Shown: piece by piece, positions 48,773 to 57,974 of the stretch | Numbering within the stretch: position 1 is the stretch's first letter | How the letters are laid out: each line of letters starts with the position of its first letter | Assembly: GCA_965234325.1 (NCBI GenBank) | Contig: OZ248407.1 | Coordinates: 1 to 64,000, forward strand | Direction of reading: 5' to 3' | DNA from: Limnohabitans kasalickyi | GTDB taxonomy: Bacteria; Pseudomonadota; Gammaproteobacteria; Burkholderiales; Burkholderiaceae_C | Length of the DNA stretch: 64,000 bases | Program-made: the position numbers and the translations under genes | Notes under the pieces: model-generated | What the model saw: only the letters and a program-made list of their open reading frames with translations | What the model was told of the DNA's origin: nothing | Databases searched by the model: none

Positions 48773-49698
48773 GATGATTTATGAGTCAAGAGTTGATCGA
48801 GGATAGCGTCCACCCCCACTTGCCAAGCAGGCAGGGTGAGCGCAAATGTGGTTTGCAATTTGTGCGTGTTCAAGCGCGAATTGAGCGGGCGCGGCGCTGG
48901 CACAGGGTATTCCGCCGTGCTGATGGGGCTAACAGCCTCGGGCTTGGCCTTAAGGTTTGCGCCACGCTGCAGAGCACCCGCAATGACGTGCTGCGCATAG
49001 CCATGCCACGACACCTCACCGGCTGCCGCCAAGTGATAAACACCCCAACGTGCATCGTTGTCGGCGGCGGTGCGCATGGCCTGCAACAGCTGCACCGTCA
49101 CATCGGCCAATAGTTCGGTGCTGGTGGGTGCGCCAATTTGGTCGGCCACCACGCGCAAGGCATCGCGCTCGGCAGCTAAACGCAGCATGGTTTTTAAGAA
49201 GTTGCCACCGTGGGCACCCACCACCCAACTGGTGCGCAAAATCAAATGCTTGGGGCAATGGGTTGCAATGGCCAACTCGCCATCGCGCTTGCTTTGGCCG
49301 TACACCGACAGCGGGTGCGTGGTGTCGCTCTCTTGCCAAGGCTTGGTGCCTGAGCCGTCAAACACGTAGTCGGTGGAGTAATGCACCAGCGTGGCGTTGT
49401 GGGCCTTGGCCAACTCTGCCAACACAGCGGGCGACTCGGCATTCACCGCGTGCGCCAACTCAGTTTCTGTTTGTGCTTTGTCGACCGCCGTGTAGGCCGC
49501 GGCATTGACGATCACCGTGGGGTGAAAGGTTTTGGCGATGTGGCTCAACGCCTCGCGCAAAGCCACAGGGTTGGCCAAGTCAGCCTCGGCACGGGTGAGC
49601 GCTTTGACCTCGCCCAACTGTTGCAACTGCAGGGCGAGCTGGTGGCCCAACTGGCCGTTGGCACCTATTAATAAAAGACGTTGTGCAGAAGATGTCAT
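48769..49698 (-). CDS. rfbD: dTDP-4-dehydrorhamnose reductase
   Basis: 309 aa (RmlD) from ATG 49698. RLLLIGANGQLGHQLALQL, VIVNAAAYTAVDKAQTE, VHYSTDYVFDGSGTKPWQESDTTHPLSVYGQSKRDGE (YxxxK), LRTSWVVGAHGGNFLKTML. Final step to dTDP-L-rhamnose, NAD(P)H dependent. It starts 10 bp behind the hipA-like gene, so the toxin-antitoxin pair and rfbDAC share a transcript. Confidence 0.96.
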   Translation of the reverse strand: MTSSAQRLLLIGANGQLGHQLALQLQQLGEVKALTRAEADLANPVALREALSHIAKTFHPTVIVNAAAYTAVDKAQTETELAHAVNAESPAVLAELAKAHNATLVHYSTDYVFDGSGTKPWQESDTTHPLSVYGQSKRDGELAIATHCPKHLILRTSWVVGAHGGNFLKTMLRLAAERDALRVVADQIGAPTSTELLADVTVQLLQAMRTAADNDARWGVYHLAAAGEVSWHGYAQHVIAGALQRGANLKAKPEAVSPISTAEYPVPAPRPLNSRLNTHKLQTTFALTLPAWQVGVDAILDQLLTHKSS

Positions 49699-49708
49699 CA
49701 AATTAAGT

Positions 49709-50962
49709 TCATAACCAAGCCATGCGTTGGCTTTGTAAAAAAGGTCGGTCAATCGCTTGCGCCAAGACAGCCACATCTTGCGCAGACACACCCGCCTTCG
49801 CGAAGTGCACTTGCCACGCATCGGCAACCCTCACCACCTCCACCATCACTTCTTTGGCTCGCGCCAGCGTCATGCTGAAAGATTTGTGCTCAGATAAAGC
49901 ATTATCCAACGTAGAAGCTGCACCTACCTGCCCCACACGCATGGACTGATAACCCAGTGCTTGCGCTGCAGGCAACACGTCAAACGCGGGGGCCAAGCTA
50001 TAAGAGTTGCTCACGTTGTTCACACACAGCAGCGCATGGTTTTTTTCATGGTCGTCGGTGTTGTCCATCACGATGTTGAACACCATGCGGCGAAACACCT
50101 GCTCGCCGTTCGCGTGAATGTGTGCTGCGTCGCCGCGCCTGCGCAGCAACAACGCCAACTCGGGGTAGCCATAGTCCACACCCGCCGCACGCAGCGCCAC
50201 ACGTGCAGAGACAGCGTGCAAACGCTGGTGCGCCATGCGATCAAAGCGTCGAACGGCCACGGCATGGCGAATGGTGGAGCCGTGTTGATAGGCGATGGGT
50301 CGCGTTTCACACACATCAATACCTGCGTGTGCGGCCAACGTCATGCAGGCGTGCTCGACCAAGCCGCTGTCGCACACCTCACCCGCTTCGGCAAATTTGA
50401 GCACCCATTGCGCGCCATCCATCGCCAACAAGGCTTTGGGTTTCGCGCCGCCCAGCGTTGCGCCTGGGGCCACCCAATGGCGCAGCGGTTCGGCCAGCAT
50501 CTCACCCGCTTCGACACGGCGCACCAAGTCGTGCACCTGCTGTACATCGGCAAACTGCGGCAATGCTCCGTGTTGGTAGGGCGCATAGACAGTGTCGGAG
50601 GGTGACACACCCAAACCACCAAAACGGTCATCGCCTGCAAAGAACAAATAGTCCAAGGTCGATAAGCGCTGTGGCTTGATGAGCAAACGAATCACGCGTT
50701 CGCCCCAGCGGTCTGGGCGGGCATCGTCCACCGCACCTGCGGCGGCATCCGATTCGGCAGGCATGTACTCGGCATCTCTCAACGGCAGGTCTTCAGTCAA
50801 TGCAAACCCCGTTGCCAGCCACTCGGCGCTGTAGCGCAACGACACGCCAGCCTGCTGCTGTTGCGCCCGACGCACCCACCGCAATGTGCCCACAAGCCGA
50901 GGTGAGTTGGGTTGCCCCAACCACCAAAGGAACAAAATTTCGGGCAATGCAATAGCGCTCAT
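49709..50962 (-). CDS. hipA: HipA-type Ser/Thr kinase toxin
   Basis: 417 aa from ATG 50962 (ATGA overlap with the HTH gene). N-terminal subdomain LPEILFLWWLGQPNSPRLVGTLRW...VSLRYSAEWL, then LGGAKPKALLAMDGAQWVLKF (ATP and Lys region), NIVMDNTDDHEKNHALL (catalytic Asp and Asn) and YSLAPAFDVLP (DFG-like Asp). Family members phosphorylate targets such as GltX and cause growth arrest. It lies between rfbB and rfbD, splitting the usual rml order. Confidence 0.9.
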   Translation of the reverse strand: MSAIALPEILFLWWLGQPNSPRLVGTLRWVRRAQQQQAGVSLRYSAEWLATGFALTEDLPLRDAEYMPAESDAAAGAVDDARPDRWGERVIRLLIKPQRLSTLDYLFFAGDDRFGGLGVSPSDTVYAPYQHGALPQFADVQQVHDLVRRVEAGEMLAEPLRHWVAPGATLGGAKPKALLAMDGAQWVLKFAEAGEVCDSGLVEHACMTLAAHAGIDVCETRPIAYQHGSTIRHAVAVRRFDRMAHQRLHAVSARVALRAAGVDYGYPELALLLRRRGDAAHIHANGEQVFRRMVFNIVMDNTDDHEKNHALLCVNNVSNSYSLAPAFDVLPAAQALGYQSMRVGQVGAASTLDNALSEHKSFSMTLARAKEVMVEVVRVADAWQVHFAKAGVSAQDVAVLAQAIDRPFLQSQRMAWL

Positions 50963-51285
50963 GGGGCAGAGCGGCGACCGCGTTTTTGTGCAGCTTGAAC
51001 TTCGGCGTCCAGCGCCACCATGTCGAACTCGGGCAGCGCCACATCGGCCAACGCTTGTGAGCGCCCTGCCAACCAAATGGCCAAGGCATAGACCCCCATG
51101 CCTACGCCTGGGTCGCCTTTTTCCATGCGCTGCAAAGTGCGCACCGCCACGCCCATGCGCTGCGCCCAACTGCGCAGCGACTCTTTGCGTCGCTGGCGTG
51201 CCAAGGCCAAACTTTGACCGAGCGCGACGACCGCCTGCGCAGCCGGTGGCGGCAAGAAATCGTTGTGATCTGAAGATTTAGGCAT
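50959..51285 (-). CDS. hipB: HipB-type XRE antitoxin
   Basis: 108 aa. HTH (~18-75): AVVALGQSLALARQRRKESLRSWAQRMGVAVRTLQRMEKGDPGVGMGVYALAIWLAGRSQAL. The C-terminal part (DVALPEFDMVALDAEVQAAQKRGRRSAP) is short and basic. It precedes hipA with a 4-bp overlap. A nested palindrome at 51284-51331 overlaps its start. Confidence 0.88.
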   Translation of the reverse strand: MPKSSDHNDFLPPPAAQAVVALGQSLALARQRRKESLRSWAQRMGVAVRTLQRMEKGDPGVGMGVYALAIWLAGRSQALADVALPEFDMVALDAEVQAAQKRGRRSAP

Positions 51286-51331
51286 GACTTAAGGTAACAC
51301 AAAATCGATAATTTGTGTCACTTAAAGTCAT
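51284..51331. promoter_or_regulatory. nested operator dyads for hipBA
   Basis: Two concentric inverted repeats centred on ATCGAT (51307/51308): inner ACACAAA/TTTGTGT (51297-51303, 51312-51318) and outer ATGACTTAAG/CTTAAAGTCAT. They fill the 47-bp rfbB-hipB gap, so bound HipAB could also block transcription coming from rfbB. Confidence 0.7.
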
Positions 51332-51332
51332 A

Positions 51333-52394
51333 TCAAGCACCGTATTGCTTACCCACCCACTGACGGTAAGCACCGCTGGTCACACCCTCCACCCAAGCTT
51401 GGTTGGCCAAATACCATTGCACGGTTTTGCGAATGCCCGTCTCAAACGTTTCTTGGGGCTTCCAACCCAACTCGCGCTCAATCTTGCGGGCGTCAATGGC
51501 GTAGCGGCGGTCGTGGCCGGGGCGGTCTTTGACGTAGGTGATTTGCTCGGCGTAGCGCTTGCCGTCTGCGCGTGGCTGCAACTCATCGAGCACGCTGCAC
51601 AGGGTGTGGACCACCTCGAGGTTGGGCTTTTCGTTCCAACCGCCGATGTTGTAGGTCTCGCCCAACTTGCCCGCTTCGAGCACGCGTGCGATGGCGCGGC
51701 AATGGTCTTGCACATACAGCCAATCGCGCACTTGTTGACCGTCGCCATAAATCGGCAGCGGCTTGCCCGCCAAGGCGTTGAGCAACACCAAGGGAATGAG
51801 CTTTTCGGGGAAGTGGTAAGGGCCGTAGTTGTTGCTGCAATTCGTGGTCAGCACGGGCAAGCCGTAGGTGTGGTGCCACGCGCGCACCAAGTGATCGCTA
51901 GCGGCTTTGCTGGCCGAGTAAGGGCTGTTGGGCTCGTAGTTTTTGGTTTCAGCAAACGGCGGGTCTGAGGGCGACAAGGTGCCGTAAACCTCGTCGGTGG
52001 ACACATGCAAAAAGCGGAATGCCTCTTTCTCAGCCGCTGGCAGGTCTTGCCAATAAGCGCGCACCGACTCCAGCAGGTTGAACGTGCCCATCACGTTGGT
52101 TTGAATGAAGTCACCTGGGCCGTGAATGGATCGGTCCACATGGCTCTCGGCCGCGAAGTTAAGCACCGCGCGGGGCTTGTACTGCGCCAGCAACTGAGGC
52201 ACCAAGGTGGTGTCGCCAATGTCGCCTTGAACAAACACATGACGGGGGTCGTCTTTGAGAGCGTCTAAGTTGGCGAGGTTGCCGGCGTAGGTGAGTTTGT
52301 CGAGGTTGATCACGGGCTCGTCAGAGCTGGTGAGCCATGTGTGGACAAAATTGCTGCCGATGAAGCCGGCGCAGCCGGTGACGAGGAGAGTCAT
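51333..52394 (-). CDS. rfbB: dTDP-glucose 4,6-dehydratase
   Basis: 353 aa (RmlB). LLVTGCAGFIGSNFVHTWL, LNFAAESHVDRSIHGPGDFIQTNVMGTFNLLE, FLHVSTDEVYGTL, PYSASKAASDHLVRAWHHTYGLPVLTTNCSNNYGPYHFPEKLIPL. Makes dTDP-4-keto-6-deoxyglucose, the shared precursor for rhamnose (RmlCD) and for the WxcM/DegT amino-sugar branch upstream. Separated from rfbDAC by hipBA. Confidence 0.97.
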   Translation of the reverse strand: MTLLVTGCAGFIGSNFVHTWLTSSDEPVINLDKLTYAGNLANLDALKDDPRHVFVQGDIGDTTLVPQLLAQYKPRAVLNFAAESHVDRSIHGPGDFIQTNVMGTFNLLESVRAYWQDLPAAEKEAFRFLHVSTDEVYGTLSPSDPPFAETKNYEPNSPYSASKAASDHLVRAWHHTYGLPVLTTNCSNNYGPYHFPEKLIPLVLLNALAGKPLPIYGDGQQVRDWLYVQDHCRAIARVLEAGKLGETYNIGGWNEKPNLEVVHTLCSVLDELQPRADGKRYAEQITYVKDRPGHDRRYAIDARKIERELGWKPQETFETGIRKTVQWYLANQAWVEGVTSGAYRQWVGKQYGA

Positions 52395-52442
52395 GATTTA
52401 ACTTTAAAAGAACGTGTGCGTTTGTTGGCAATTTTATTGCCT

Positions 52443-54389
52443 TTAGGGGGCGCCAAACTTACCTAAGCTAGGGTGCTGTGCCACGATTTGCGCACCAACG
52501 TATTGAGAGCCGGGAATGTTGAGGTGGTTGTTATCGCGGTACAGCACTTGGCCGTTACGAGCCATGCTGCAAGACGTGTCGTTGCACATCAATGACGAAA
52601 GCTCAATCTTCTCAAGAGCTTCGTTATCAAGATATACCTGAGCTAAATCAGCACCGTATTTATTTCTTTTTTCTTTATAACCATGAATAGATTCATCGCA
52701 CTTTGTGCTTTGCGTCAAAGGTCGCTGGAACTTACATCTTTGTGGGTCAAATTCAAACTGAGGAATGTCGTCACTCAGATAGACCTGCTTTCCTGATGCT
52801 TGGAGCGCTTTGATGGTTTGATTGAGTTCAATGGCTAAAGAAGAGCCTGGCTGAACTTCGTTCATTCGATTAGCCCACATGGCAGAAATCACAACTTGCT
52901 TGATATCCTTACTTTTTAAAACTTTGTCAAAAATAAGGTCAAACTCCTTCTTACTTAAAAATGGGAGCGTGCCCTTGACATAAAAACCTACGTTGACATG
53001 CGGCAACTTTTCAGCAAGTCCCAAAAATAAATGCTCGGCATGACTGTCTCCAAGTAACACCAAGGTCACAGGGCTATTTTTATGCGACTGGAAGCATCTC
53101 ACAACGCCCTTCCAATGACCTGAATCTTGTTGAATCGCATCTTCCGCACAAGGGAAGAAATGATCTTGAAAATATTGATGAAACACATCATGGCCAATAT
53201 CTCCTTGATTGAAAATTTGTTGGTTTTCCATGACTGAGCGTCTGGGGTATCCGTCTGCCTTGTGAGCAAGGTACCCCATCAAACCCACACACAGCATGGC
53301 ACACGTCAAAACCCAAGTTTTGTAGCGAAAACGCCATGTGAAACGAATCGGCTTTTCCACACATCGGAAGGTGAGCCAAGCCAATACAACCGAAACGAAC
53401 AATGCCACCAACCGAGCCCATGCACTCGGTGTACCGCCTTCAACGATCCGTGCAAAAGAGAAAACGGGCCAGTGCCACAAATACAAGGGATAGCTGATCG
53501 TCCCAATCCACACAACCTGTGGCTGAGACAAAACGACTCGATTGACCCAATGTTGGCCATCGCCTGAAATCACCAAAACCGCACCAAGAACGGGCAACAA
53601 AACCCAGCCGCCAGGAAATTTTTGCGTGGCATCAATAAAGCCTACCGCGGCAAGAAGTAACACCGCGCCAACCCATGGACGCAAGTTGTTGGTGCGAAGC
53701 CATGCCTCATCGAAACTTGGGCGCCATGCATGCGAATCGCTCATTCGATACGCCAACAACGCACCACAAAGCAATTCCCAAAAACGGGTTAAAGGCGAAT
53801 AAAAATCATGCGTTAAGTCATGCTGAGACTGGTAGATATTCCACGCAAAAGATGCCACCACCAAAGCACAGATGATCTGCAAGCGCCAAGCCTTCAATCG
53901 CCAAAGCGCCCAAACCATCAAAGGCCAAACAATGTAGAACTGCTCTTCAATGGCTAACGACCAGAGATGCAACAAAGGCTTGGTTTCTGCCGCATTGTCA
54001 AAGTACCCAGACTCATGCCAAAGAATGAAGTTCGACAAAAATGCAGCCGCTCGTGACAAATGATTGCCCAGTTGCTTCAACTCATCATTGAAGAGCACAA
54101 ACCAAGCGAATCCGAATGTGGCTGACAACACCAAAATCAATGCGGGAAAAATACGATTCACGCGCCGTGCATAAAAGTCTGAAAAACTAAATGTGCCTGC
54201 CTGCAAAGCCTTGAACATGATCCCCGAAATCAAAAAGCCAGAGATCACAAAAAAAACATCAACGCCCACAAAGCCACCCGGCAGCAGCGATGGAAACGCA
54301 TGAAACACGACCACCGACAAAACGGCAAAGGCCCGTAAGCCATCAATATCTGGGCGGTAAGCTGCGTGCGAAGTTTGGTTTGTGGTCAT
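52443..54389 (-). CDS. OafA/YrhL-type acyltransferase with SGNH domain
   Basis: 648 aa. N-terminal acyltransferase-3 membrane domain (~10-350, about ten helices): YRPDIDGLRAFAVLSVVVFHAFPSLLPGGFVGVDVFFVISGFLISG, with catalytic His in VVFHA and LLHLWSLAIEEQFYIVWPL. C-terminal periplasmic SGNH domain (~410-640): VTLVLLGDSHAEHLFLGLAE (block I Ser) and NNHLNIPGSQ (His block). Acetylates or acylates the polysaccharide. It is more AT-rich than the rml genes. Confidence 0.93.
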   Translation of the reverse strand: MTTNQTSHAAYRPDIDGLRAFAVLSVVVFHAFPSLLPGGFVGVDVFFVISGFLISGIMFKALQAGTFSFSDFYARRVNRIFPALILVLSATFGFAWFVLFNDELKQLGNHLSRAAAFLSNFILWHESGYFDNAAETKPLLHLWSLAIEEQFYIVWPLMVWALWRLKAWRLQIICALVVASFAWNIYQSQHDLTHDFYSPLTRFWELLCGALLAYRMSDSHAWRPSFDEAWLRTNNLRPWVGAVLLLAAVGFIDATQKFPGGWVLLPVLGAVLVISGDGQHWVNRVVLSQPQVVWIGTISYPLYLWHWPVFSFARIVEGGTPSAWARLVALFVSVVLAWLTFRCVEKPIRFTWRFRYKTWVLTCAMLCVGLMGYLAHKADGYPRRSVMENQQIFNQGDIGHDVFHQYFQDHFFPCAEDAIQQDSGHWKGVVRCFQSHKNSPVTLVLLGDSHAEHLFLGLAEKLPHVNVGFYVKGTLPFLSKKEFDLIFDKVLKSKDIKQVVISAMWANRMNEVQPGSSLAIELNQTIKALQASGKQVYLSDDIPQFEFDPQRCKFQRPLTQSTKCDESIHGYKEKRNKYGADLAQVYLDNEALEKIELSSLMCNDTSCSMARNGQVLYRDNNHLNIPGSQYVGAQIVAQHPSLGKFGAP

Positions 54390-54390
54390 G

Positions 54391-54960
54391 TCATGCCAGC
54401 TCTTTGATTAACCGCGCCGGGTTACCACCCACAACCGTCGCAGGCGCGACGTCCTTGACAACAACTGCCCCATTAGCAATTACAGCGCCGTCACCAATGG
54501 TCACGCCCTTCATGATTTTGACGTTGGAACCAATGAACACATGATCCCCCACGACCACCGGCTTGGCCCACTCCGGCAATGAAGTTTGGCGATCAGCCAC
54601 AGCGAGCCCATGAAAATCACTGTCGTAAATCTCGACGTTAGTGCCAATTAAACAATGGCTGCCAACAACGATGCGCGCATGCTCTGCAATCGCAACGAAT
54701 CCATTGTTGAGTGATGTGCCTTCGCCAATGGAAATCGAGGCGCTGGCGTGCCGCGCCTCTAAATAAGCATACGACGAAAAAAAGAAAGGCGAGGGGTAAT
54801 ACCCAACCGTCACGCCTTTGGCTATTCTGATCGTGCCACGCCCGACGGAATGCAAGGGCTGCATCAAACGCGGTGCGCCCTGCACCTGAATGGTGGAGAT
54901 ACTTTTGAAAAATAAACGTCGAAGCGCTTGCACACCTCGCCCCAAAAAACCGAGTCGCAT
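54391..54960 (-). CDS. left-handed beta-helix acyltransferase
   Basis: 189 aa with hexapeptide repeats (ASISIGEGTSLNNGFVAIAEHARIVVGSHCLIGTNVEIYDSDFHGL...PVVVGDHVFIGSNVKIMKGVTIGDGAVIANGAVVVKDVAPATVVGGNPARLIKEL), as in maltose/galactoside-type O- or N-acetyltransferases. It could be the FdtC/QdtC-like N-acetyltransferase for the amino sugar or a separate O-acetyltransferase. 8 bp after the DegT gene, so one transcript. Confidence 0.87.
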   Translation of the reverse strand: MRLGFLGRGVQALRRLFFKSISTIQVQGAPRLMQPLHSVGRGTIRIAKGVTVGYYPSPFFFSSYAYLEARHASASISIGEGTSLNNGFVAIAEHARIVVGSHCLIGTNVEIYDSDFHGLAVADRQTSLPEWAKPVVVGDHVFIGSNVKIMKGVTIGDGAVIANGAVVVKDVAPATVVGGNPARLIKELA

Positions 54961-54968
54961 GCTCGCTC

Positions 54969-56084
54969 CTAGACCTTGGGTGAATGCGGGTCAAAGGCAT
55001 TAAAGGCTTCAATGACTTGGCTCACCTCTGCACCTGACAAATGCGGCCCCATGGGCAAGCTCAACACCTCATCGGCCAACTGTGTGGCGATGGGGAAGTC
55101 GGAAGAGTCAAAGCCTGCACCTGCATAAGCAGCTTGCAAATGTGGCGGAATGGGATAGTGAATCAAGGTTCCGACACCGCTCGCCTGCAAATGCGCTTGC
55201 AAGGCCGCTCGGTGCTGGGTGCACACGACGAACAAATGCCAAGCAGGCGTGGCCCACTCGGGAGTTTCGGGCAACACACAGTGTGCGTTCGACAATTCAT
55301 TCATATAGCGCTGTGCAATTTGCGTACGCCGTAAATTCCATTCGTCCAAGTGCTGCAGCTTCACCGACAACACTGCAGCATGCAGCGGGTCCAATCGGCT
55401 GTTGAAGCCTTGCACTTCGTTGACATACTTCACGCGAGACCCGTAGTTGCGCAACACACGCAGTCGGTCTGCAATCTCCGGGTTGTTTGTGGTGATTGCG
55501 CCGCCATCGCCAAACGCACCTAAGTTTTTACCGGGGTAGAAACTCCAAGCCACGACATCACCATGCGCACCCAAACGTTGCCCCTTGTAGCGCGCACCAT
55601 GCGCTTGCGCGCCGTCTTCCAGCACCCGCACGCCATGACGTTTGGCCAAGGCCAATAAGGGATCAAGGTCGACAGGCTGGCCATATAAATGCACCGGCAA
55701 GATCACTTTGGTGCGCGGGGTCATGGCCGCTTCGATCAACGCCACATCGAGGTTATGGGTTGTTTTACACGGCTCCACCGGCACCACCGTTGCGCCACAT
55801 TGCGACACCGCCAACCAAGTGGCGATGTAGGTGTTGCTGGGCACGATCACTTCATCGCCGGGGCCGACGCCCATCGCCAACAACGCCAAATGCAAGGCGT
55901 CTAAGCCATTGGCAACACCCACACAATGGTCGGCTTGGCAATAGCGGGCAAACGCATTTTCAAACGCATCCACCTCGCCACCGCCGATGTACCAGCCCGA
56001 GTTCAAAACGCGTGCGACCGCGACATCAATGTCTTCTTTGAGTTCGGTGTAAGTCGCTTTTAAATCTAGAAATGGGACGGTCAT
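54969..56084 (-). CDS. DegT/DnrJ/EryC1/StrS aminotransferase (FdtB/QdtB-like)
   Basis: 371 aa, PLP-dependent sugar aminotransferase. VPFLDLKATYTELKEDIDVAVARVLNSGWYIGGGEVDAFENAFARY, CVGVANGLDALHLALLAMGVGPGDEVIVPSNTYIATWLAVSQCGA, VLEDGAQAHGARYKGQRLG, and VAWSFYPGKNLGAFGDGGAI with the PLP Lys. The form of the N-terminus and its WxcM-type partner fit enzymes that aminate C3 of dTDP-3-keto-6-deoxyhexose. Overlaps the WxcM-type gene by 4 bp. Confidence 0.93.
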   Translation of the reverse strand: MTVPFLDLKATYTELKEDIDVAVARVLNSGWYIGGGEVDAFENAFARYCQADHCVGVANGLDALHLALLAMGVGPGDEVIVPSNTYIATWLAVSQCGATVVPVEPCKTTHNLDVALIEAAMTPRTKVILPVHLYGQPVDLDPLLALAKRHGVRVLEDGAQAHGARYKGQRLGAHGDVVAWSFYPGKNLGAFGDGGAITTNNPEIADRLRVLRNYGSRVKYVNEVQGFNSRLDPLHAAVLSVKLQHLDEWNLRRTQIAQRYMNELSNAHCVLPETPEWATPAWHLFVVCTQHRAALQAHLQASGVGTLIHYPIPPHLQAAYAGAGFDSSDFPIATQLADEVLSLPMGPHLSGAEVSQVIEAFNAFDPHSPKV

Positions 56085-57013
56085 GGCGCCACTGCCTTTA
56101 AAAATTCAGAGTAGTCACGGATGTAATCGGCGCTGTCGTAGTACTCCGAGGCAAACACCAACAACACCGCATCTTTCGAATACTTGTATTGAATGCCCCA
56201 CACCATCGGTGGCAAGTGGATGCCCATGTGCGGCCCTGTGAGCTCAAACTCTTCGCGGTTGACACCATCGTCCGCCACCACCGAACAACTGCCACCCACA
56301 CAAATCAAAAACTGGTGGCACGCCTTGTGTGCATGCTCACCACGGGTTTCCATACTCGGCACGCCATACACCATGAAATAGCGTTTGGCATCAAACGGAA
56401 TGCTGCGGCCAAACTCACCCACCGTCAGACTGCCACGAATATCCGCCACTTGAGGCATGTGATGCACCGTTACCCCCTTCACACGGGTTGGGGTAACACC
56501 TTTGCTTGCTGGCGTTGACGCTGCATCACCTGATGCCTCTTTGTTGGTGTCCACATAGCCCACGATGCGTGCGGGGTTGCCCACCACGATCGCATTAGGT
56601 GGGACAGAGCGAGTCACCACAGCCCCCGCCCCCACGATGGCGCGAGCACCAATGTCGATGCCAGGAAGAATGACCGCCCCAGCCCCGACCGACGCCCCTT
56701 GATGCAACGTCGTCGTTAAAAACTGATCTGGCCGCTGACGACTGCGTGGATACAGGTCGTTTGCAAAGGTGGCATTGGGGCCGATGAACACATCATCGGC
56801 CACGCGCAAGCCGTCCCAAAGCTGCACGCCACTCTTAACGGTCACGCGATCGCCAAGCACCACATCGCCTTCGATCAAGACATTTGCACAAATGTTGCAC
56901 TGCGCCCCAATGCGTGCGCCCGCCAAGATCACGACGAACTGCCAGACGCGGGTGTCTTCGCCAATATCGGCGGTTTGCACATCCGCCAATGCATGAATCA
57001 TTGGTTTATCCAT
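56081..57013 (-). CDS. WxcM-like: acyltransferase + dTDP-4-keto-6-deoxyglucose 3,4-ketoisomerase
   Basis: 310 aa, two domains. Residues ~1-160: left-handed beta-helix N-acetyltransferase (ANVLIEGDVVLGDRVTVKSGVQLWDGLRVADDVFIGPNATFANDLYPRSR ... VVGNPARIVGYV). Residues ~178-310: WxcM/FdtA cupin (VKGVTVHHMPQVADIRGSLTVGEFGRSIPFDAKRYFMVYGVPSMETRGEHAHKACHQFLICVGGSCSVVADDG...GIHLPPMVWGIQYKYSKDAVLLVFASEYYD). The cupin shifts the keto group from C4 to C3, DegT aminates it and the helix domain may acetylate the amine. Which C4 epimer (Fuc3N or Qui3N) cannot be read from sequence alone. Confidence 0.92.
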   Translation of the reverse strand: MDKPMIHALADVQTADIGEDTRVWQFVVILAGARIGAQCNICANVLIEGDVVLGDRVTVKSGVQLWDGLRVADDVFIGPNATFANDLYPRSRQRPDQFLTTTLHQGASVGAGAVILPGIDIGARAIVGAGAVVTRSVPPNAIVVGNPARIVGYVDTNKEASGDAASTPASKGVTPTRVKGVTVHHMPQVADIRGSLTVGEFGRSIPFDAKRYFMVYGVPSMETRGEHAHKACHQFLICVGGSCSVVADDGVNREEFELTGPHMGIHLPPMVWGIQYKYSKDAVLLVFASEYYDSADYIRDYSEFLKAVAP

Positions 57014-57971
57014 TCAATGCCACCTTCAATTGAAACAACTTGCTGAACCACCACGATAAATTGGCGTAAAAGAAGAACCGCAATTTCTTTGAAAAACGAA
57101 GACTTTTAGCGTTGCACAACAAGCCCCAACTTTTCACAAGTCCGGGCTTGTCTAATTGGGCTGAAATGTAGCGGTACAAATCAGCTTGCACTTGCGTCAA
57201 AGATTCAAAGCGCGCTGCTTGTCCTAAGCAAGCGGCATCGCGCTGCATTTGGGCCAATTCAAGCAAACCGCGGCTAGCGCCCTTACGCATATTGGCTATT
57301 TTTTCTTCAAAGCTTTGCTCACGCACCTTGCCCGACATGCCGCTGCGACGGTGGTACACCTTGGGTGCATTCAAACGCAAGCCACCGCCCATCAGCACCG
57401 CACGCACCACAAAACATTGGTCTTCTGCAGGAAGGTTAGGCGCCAAGGGGTTCAAGGCCAGAAGACGGCGTGTCAGCATGTGGGATGCACCAAATTGGTA
57501 AGGCCGTTTGACCGCCCACTGCTCAAGCGTCAAACCTTTCAACTCATCCATGCATTTCATGCCCAAGACTTCGCCATCCAAGGCCATGTCATACGCATCG
57601 GTGGCGATGAAGTCGGGCACTCGATCGTTCGCTAACCAAAGCGCCACGCAAGAGCTGCATCGGTCTGGCGTCGACACATCGTCTCCTGCGGCGCTGAACA
57701 CCACATCACCCGTGGTCAATGCAAAGGCGGCCTCGTAGTTGGCCGTCAAGCCGATGTTGGTTGTATTCTGATGAAGCAACAAACGCTTAGCGCCCTTGTA
57801 GTCAGCCGCCATCTCAGTCACCACGCGCCACGTGCCGTCTTTGGAAGCATCATCCGACACCACAATTTCAAGATCGTCAACGTCTTGGTCGAGCAGGCTT
57901 TGCAGGGCCTCTTGGACAAACGCTTCTTGGTTATAGGTCAGCAGCACCACGGACGCGCGAACGTGCGTCAT
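57006..57971 (-). CDS. GT2-family glycosyltransferase
   Basis: 321 aa. GT-A start RASVVLLTYNQEAFVQEALQSLLDQDVDDLEIVVSDDASKDGTWRVV, VVFSAAGDDVSTPDRC (DxD-like region), MCFVVRAV-type loop and a basic, hydrophobic tail (KSLRFSKKLRFFFYANLSWWFSKLF) that may touch the membrane. Overlaps the WxcM-type gene by 8 bp. Confidence 0.92.
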   Translation of the reverse strand: MTHVRASVVLLTYNQEAFVQEALQSLLDQDVDDLEIVVSDDASKDGTWRVVTEMAADYKGAKRLLLHQNTTNIGLTANYEAAFALTTGDVVFSAAGDDVSTPDRCSSCVALWLANDRVPDFIATDAYDMALDGEVLGMKCMDELKGLTLEQWAVKRPYQFGASHMLTRRLLALNPLAPNLPAEDQCFVVRAVLMGGGLRLNAPKVYHRRSGMSGKVREQSFEEKIANMRKGASRGLLELAQMQRDAACLGQAARFESLTQVQADLYRYISAQLDKPGLVKSWGLLCNAKSLRFSKKLRFFFYANLSWWFSKLFQLKVALNG

Positions 57972-57974
57972 GGC

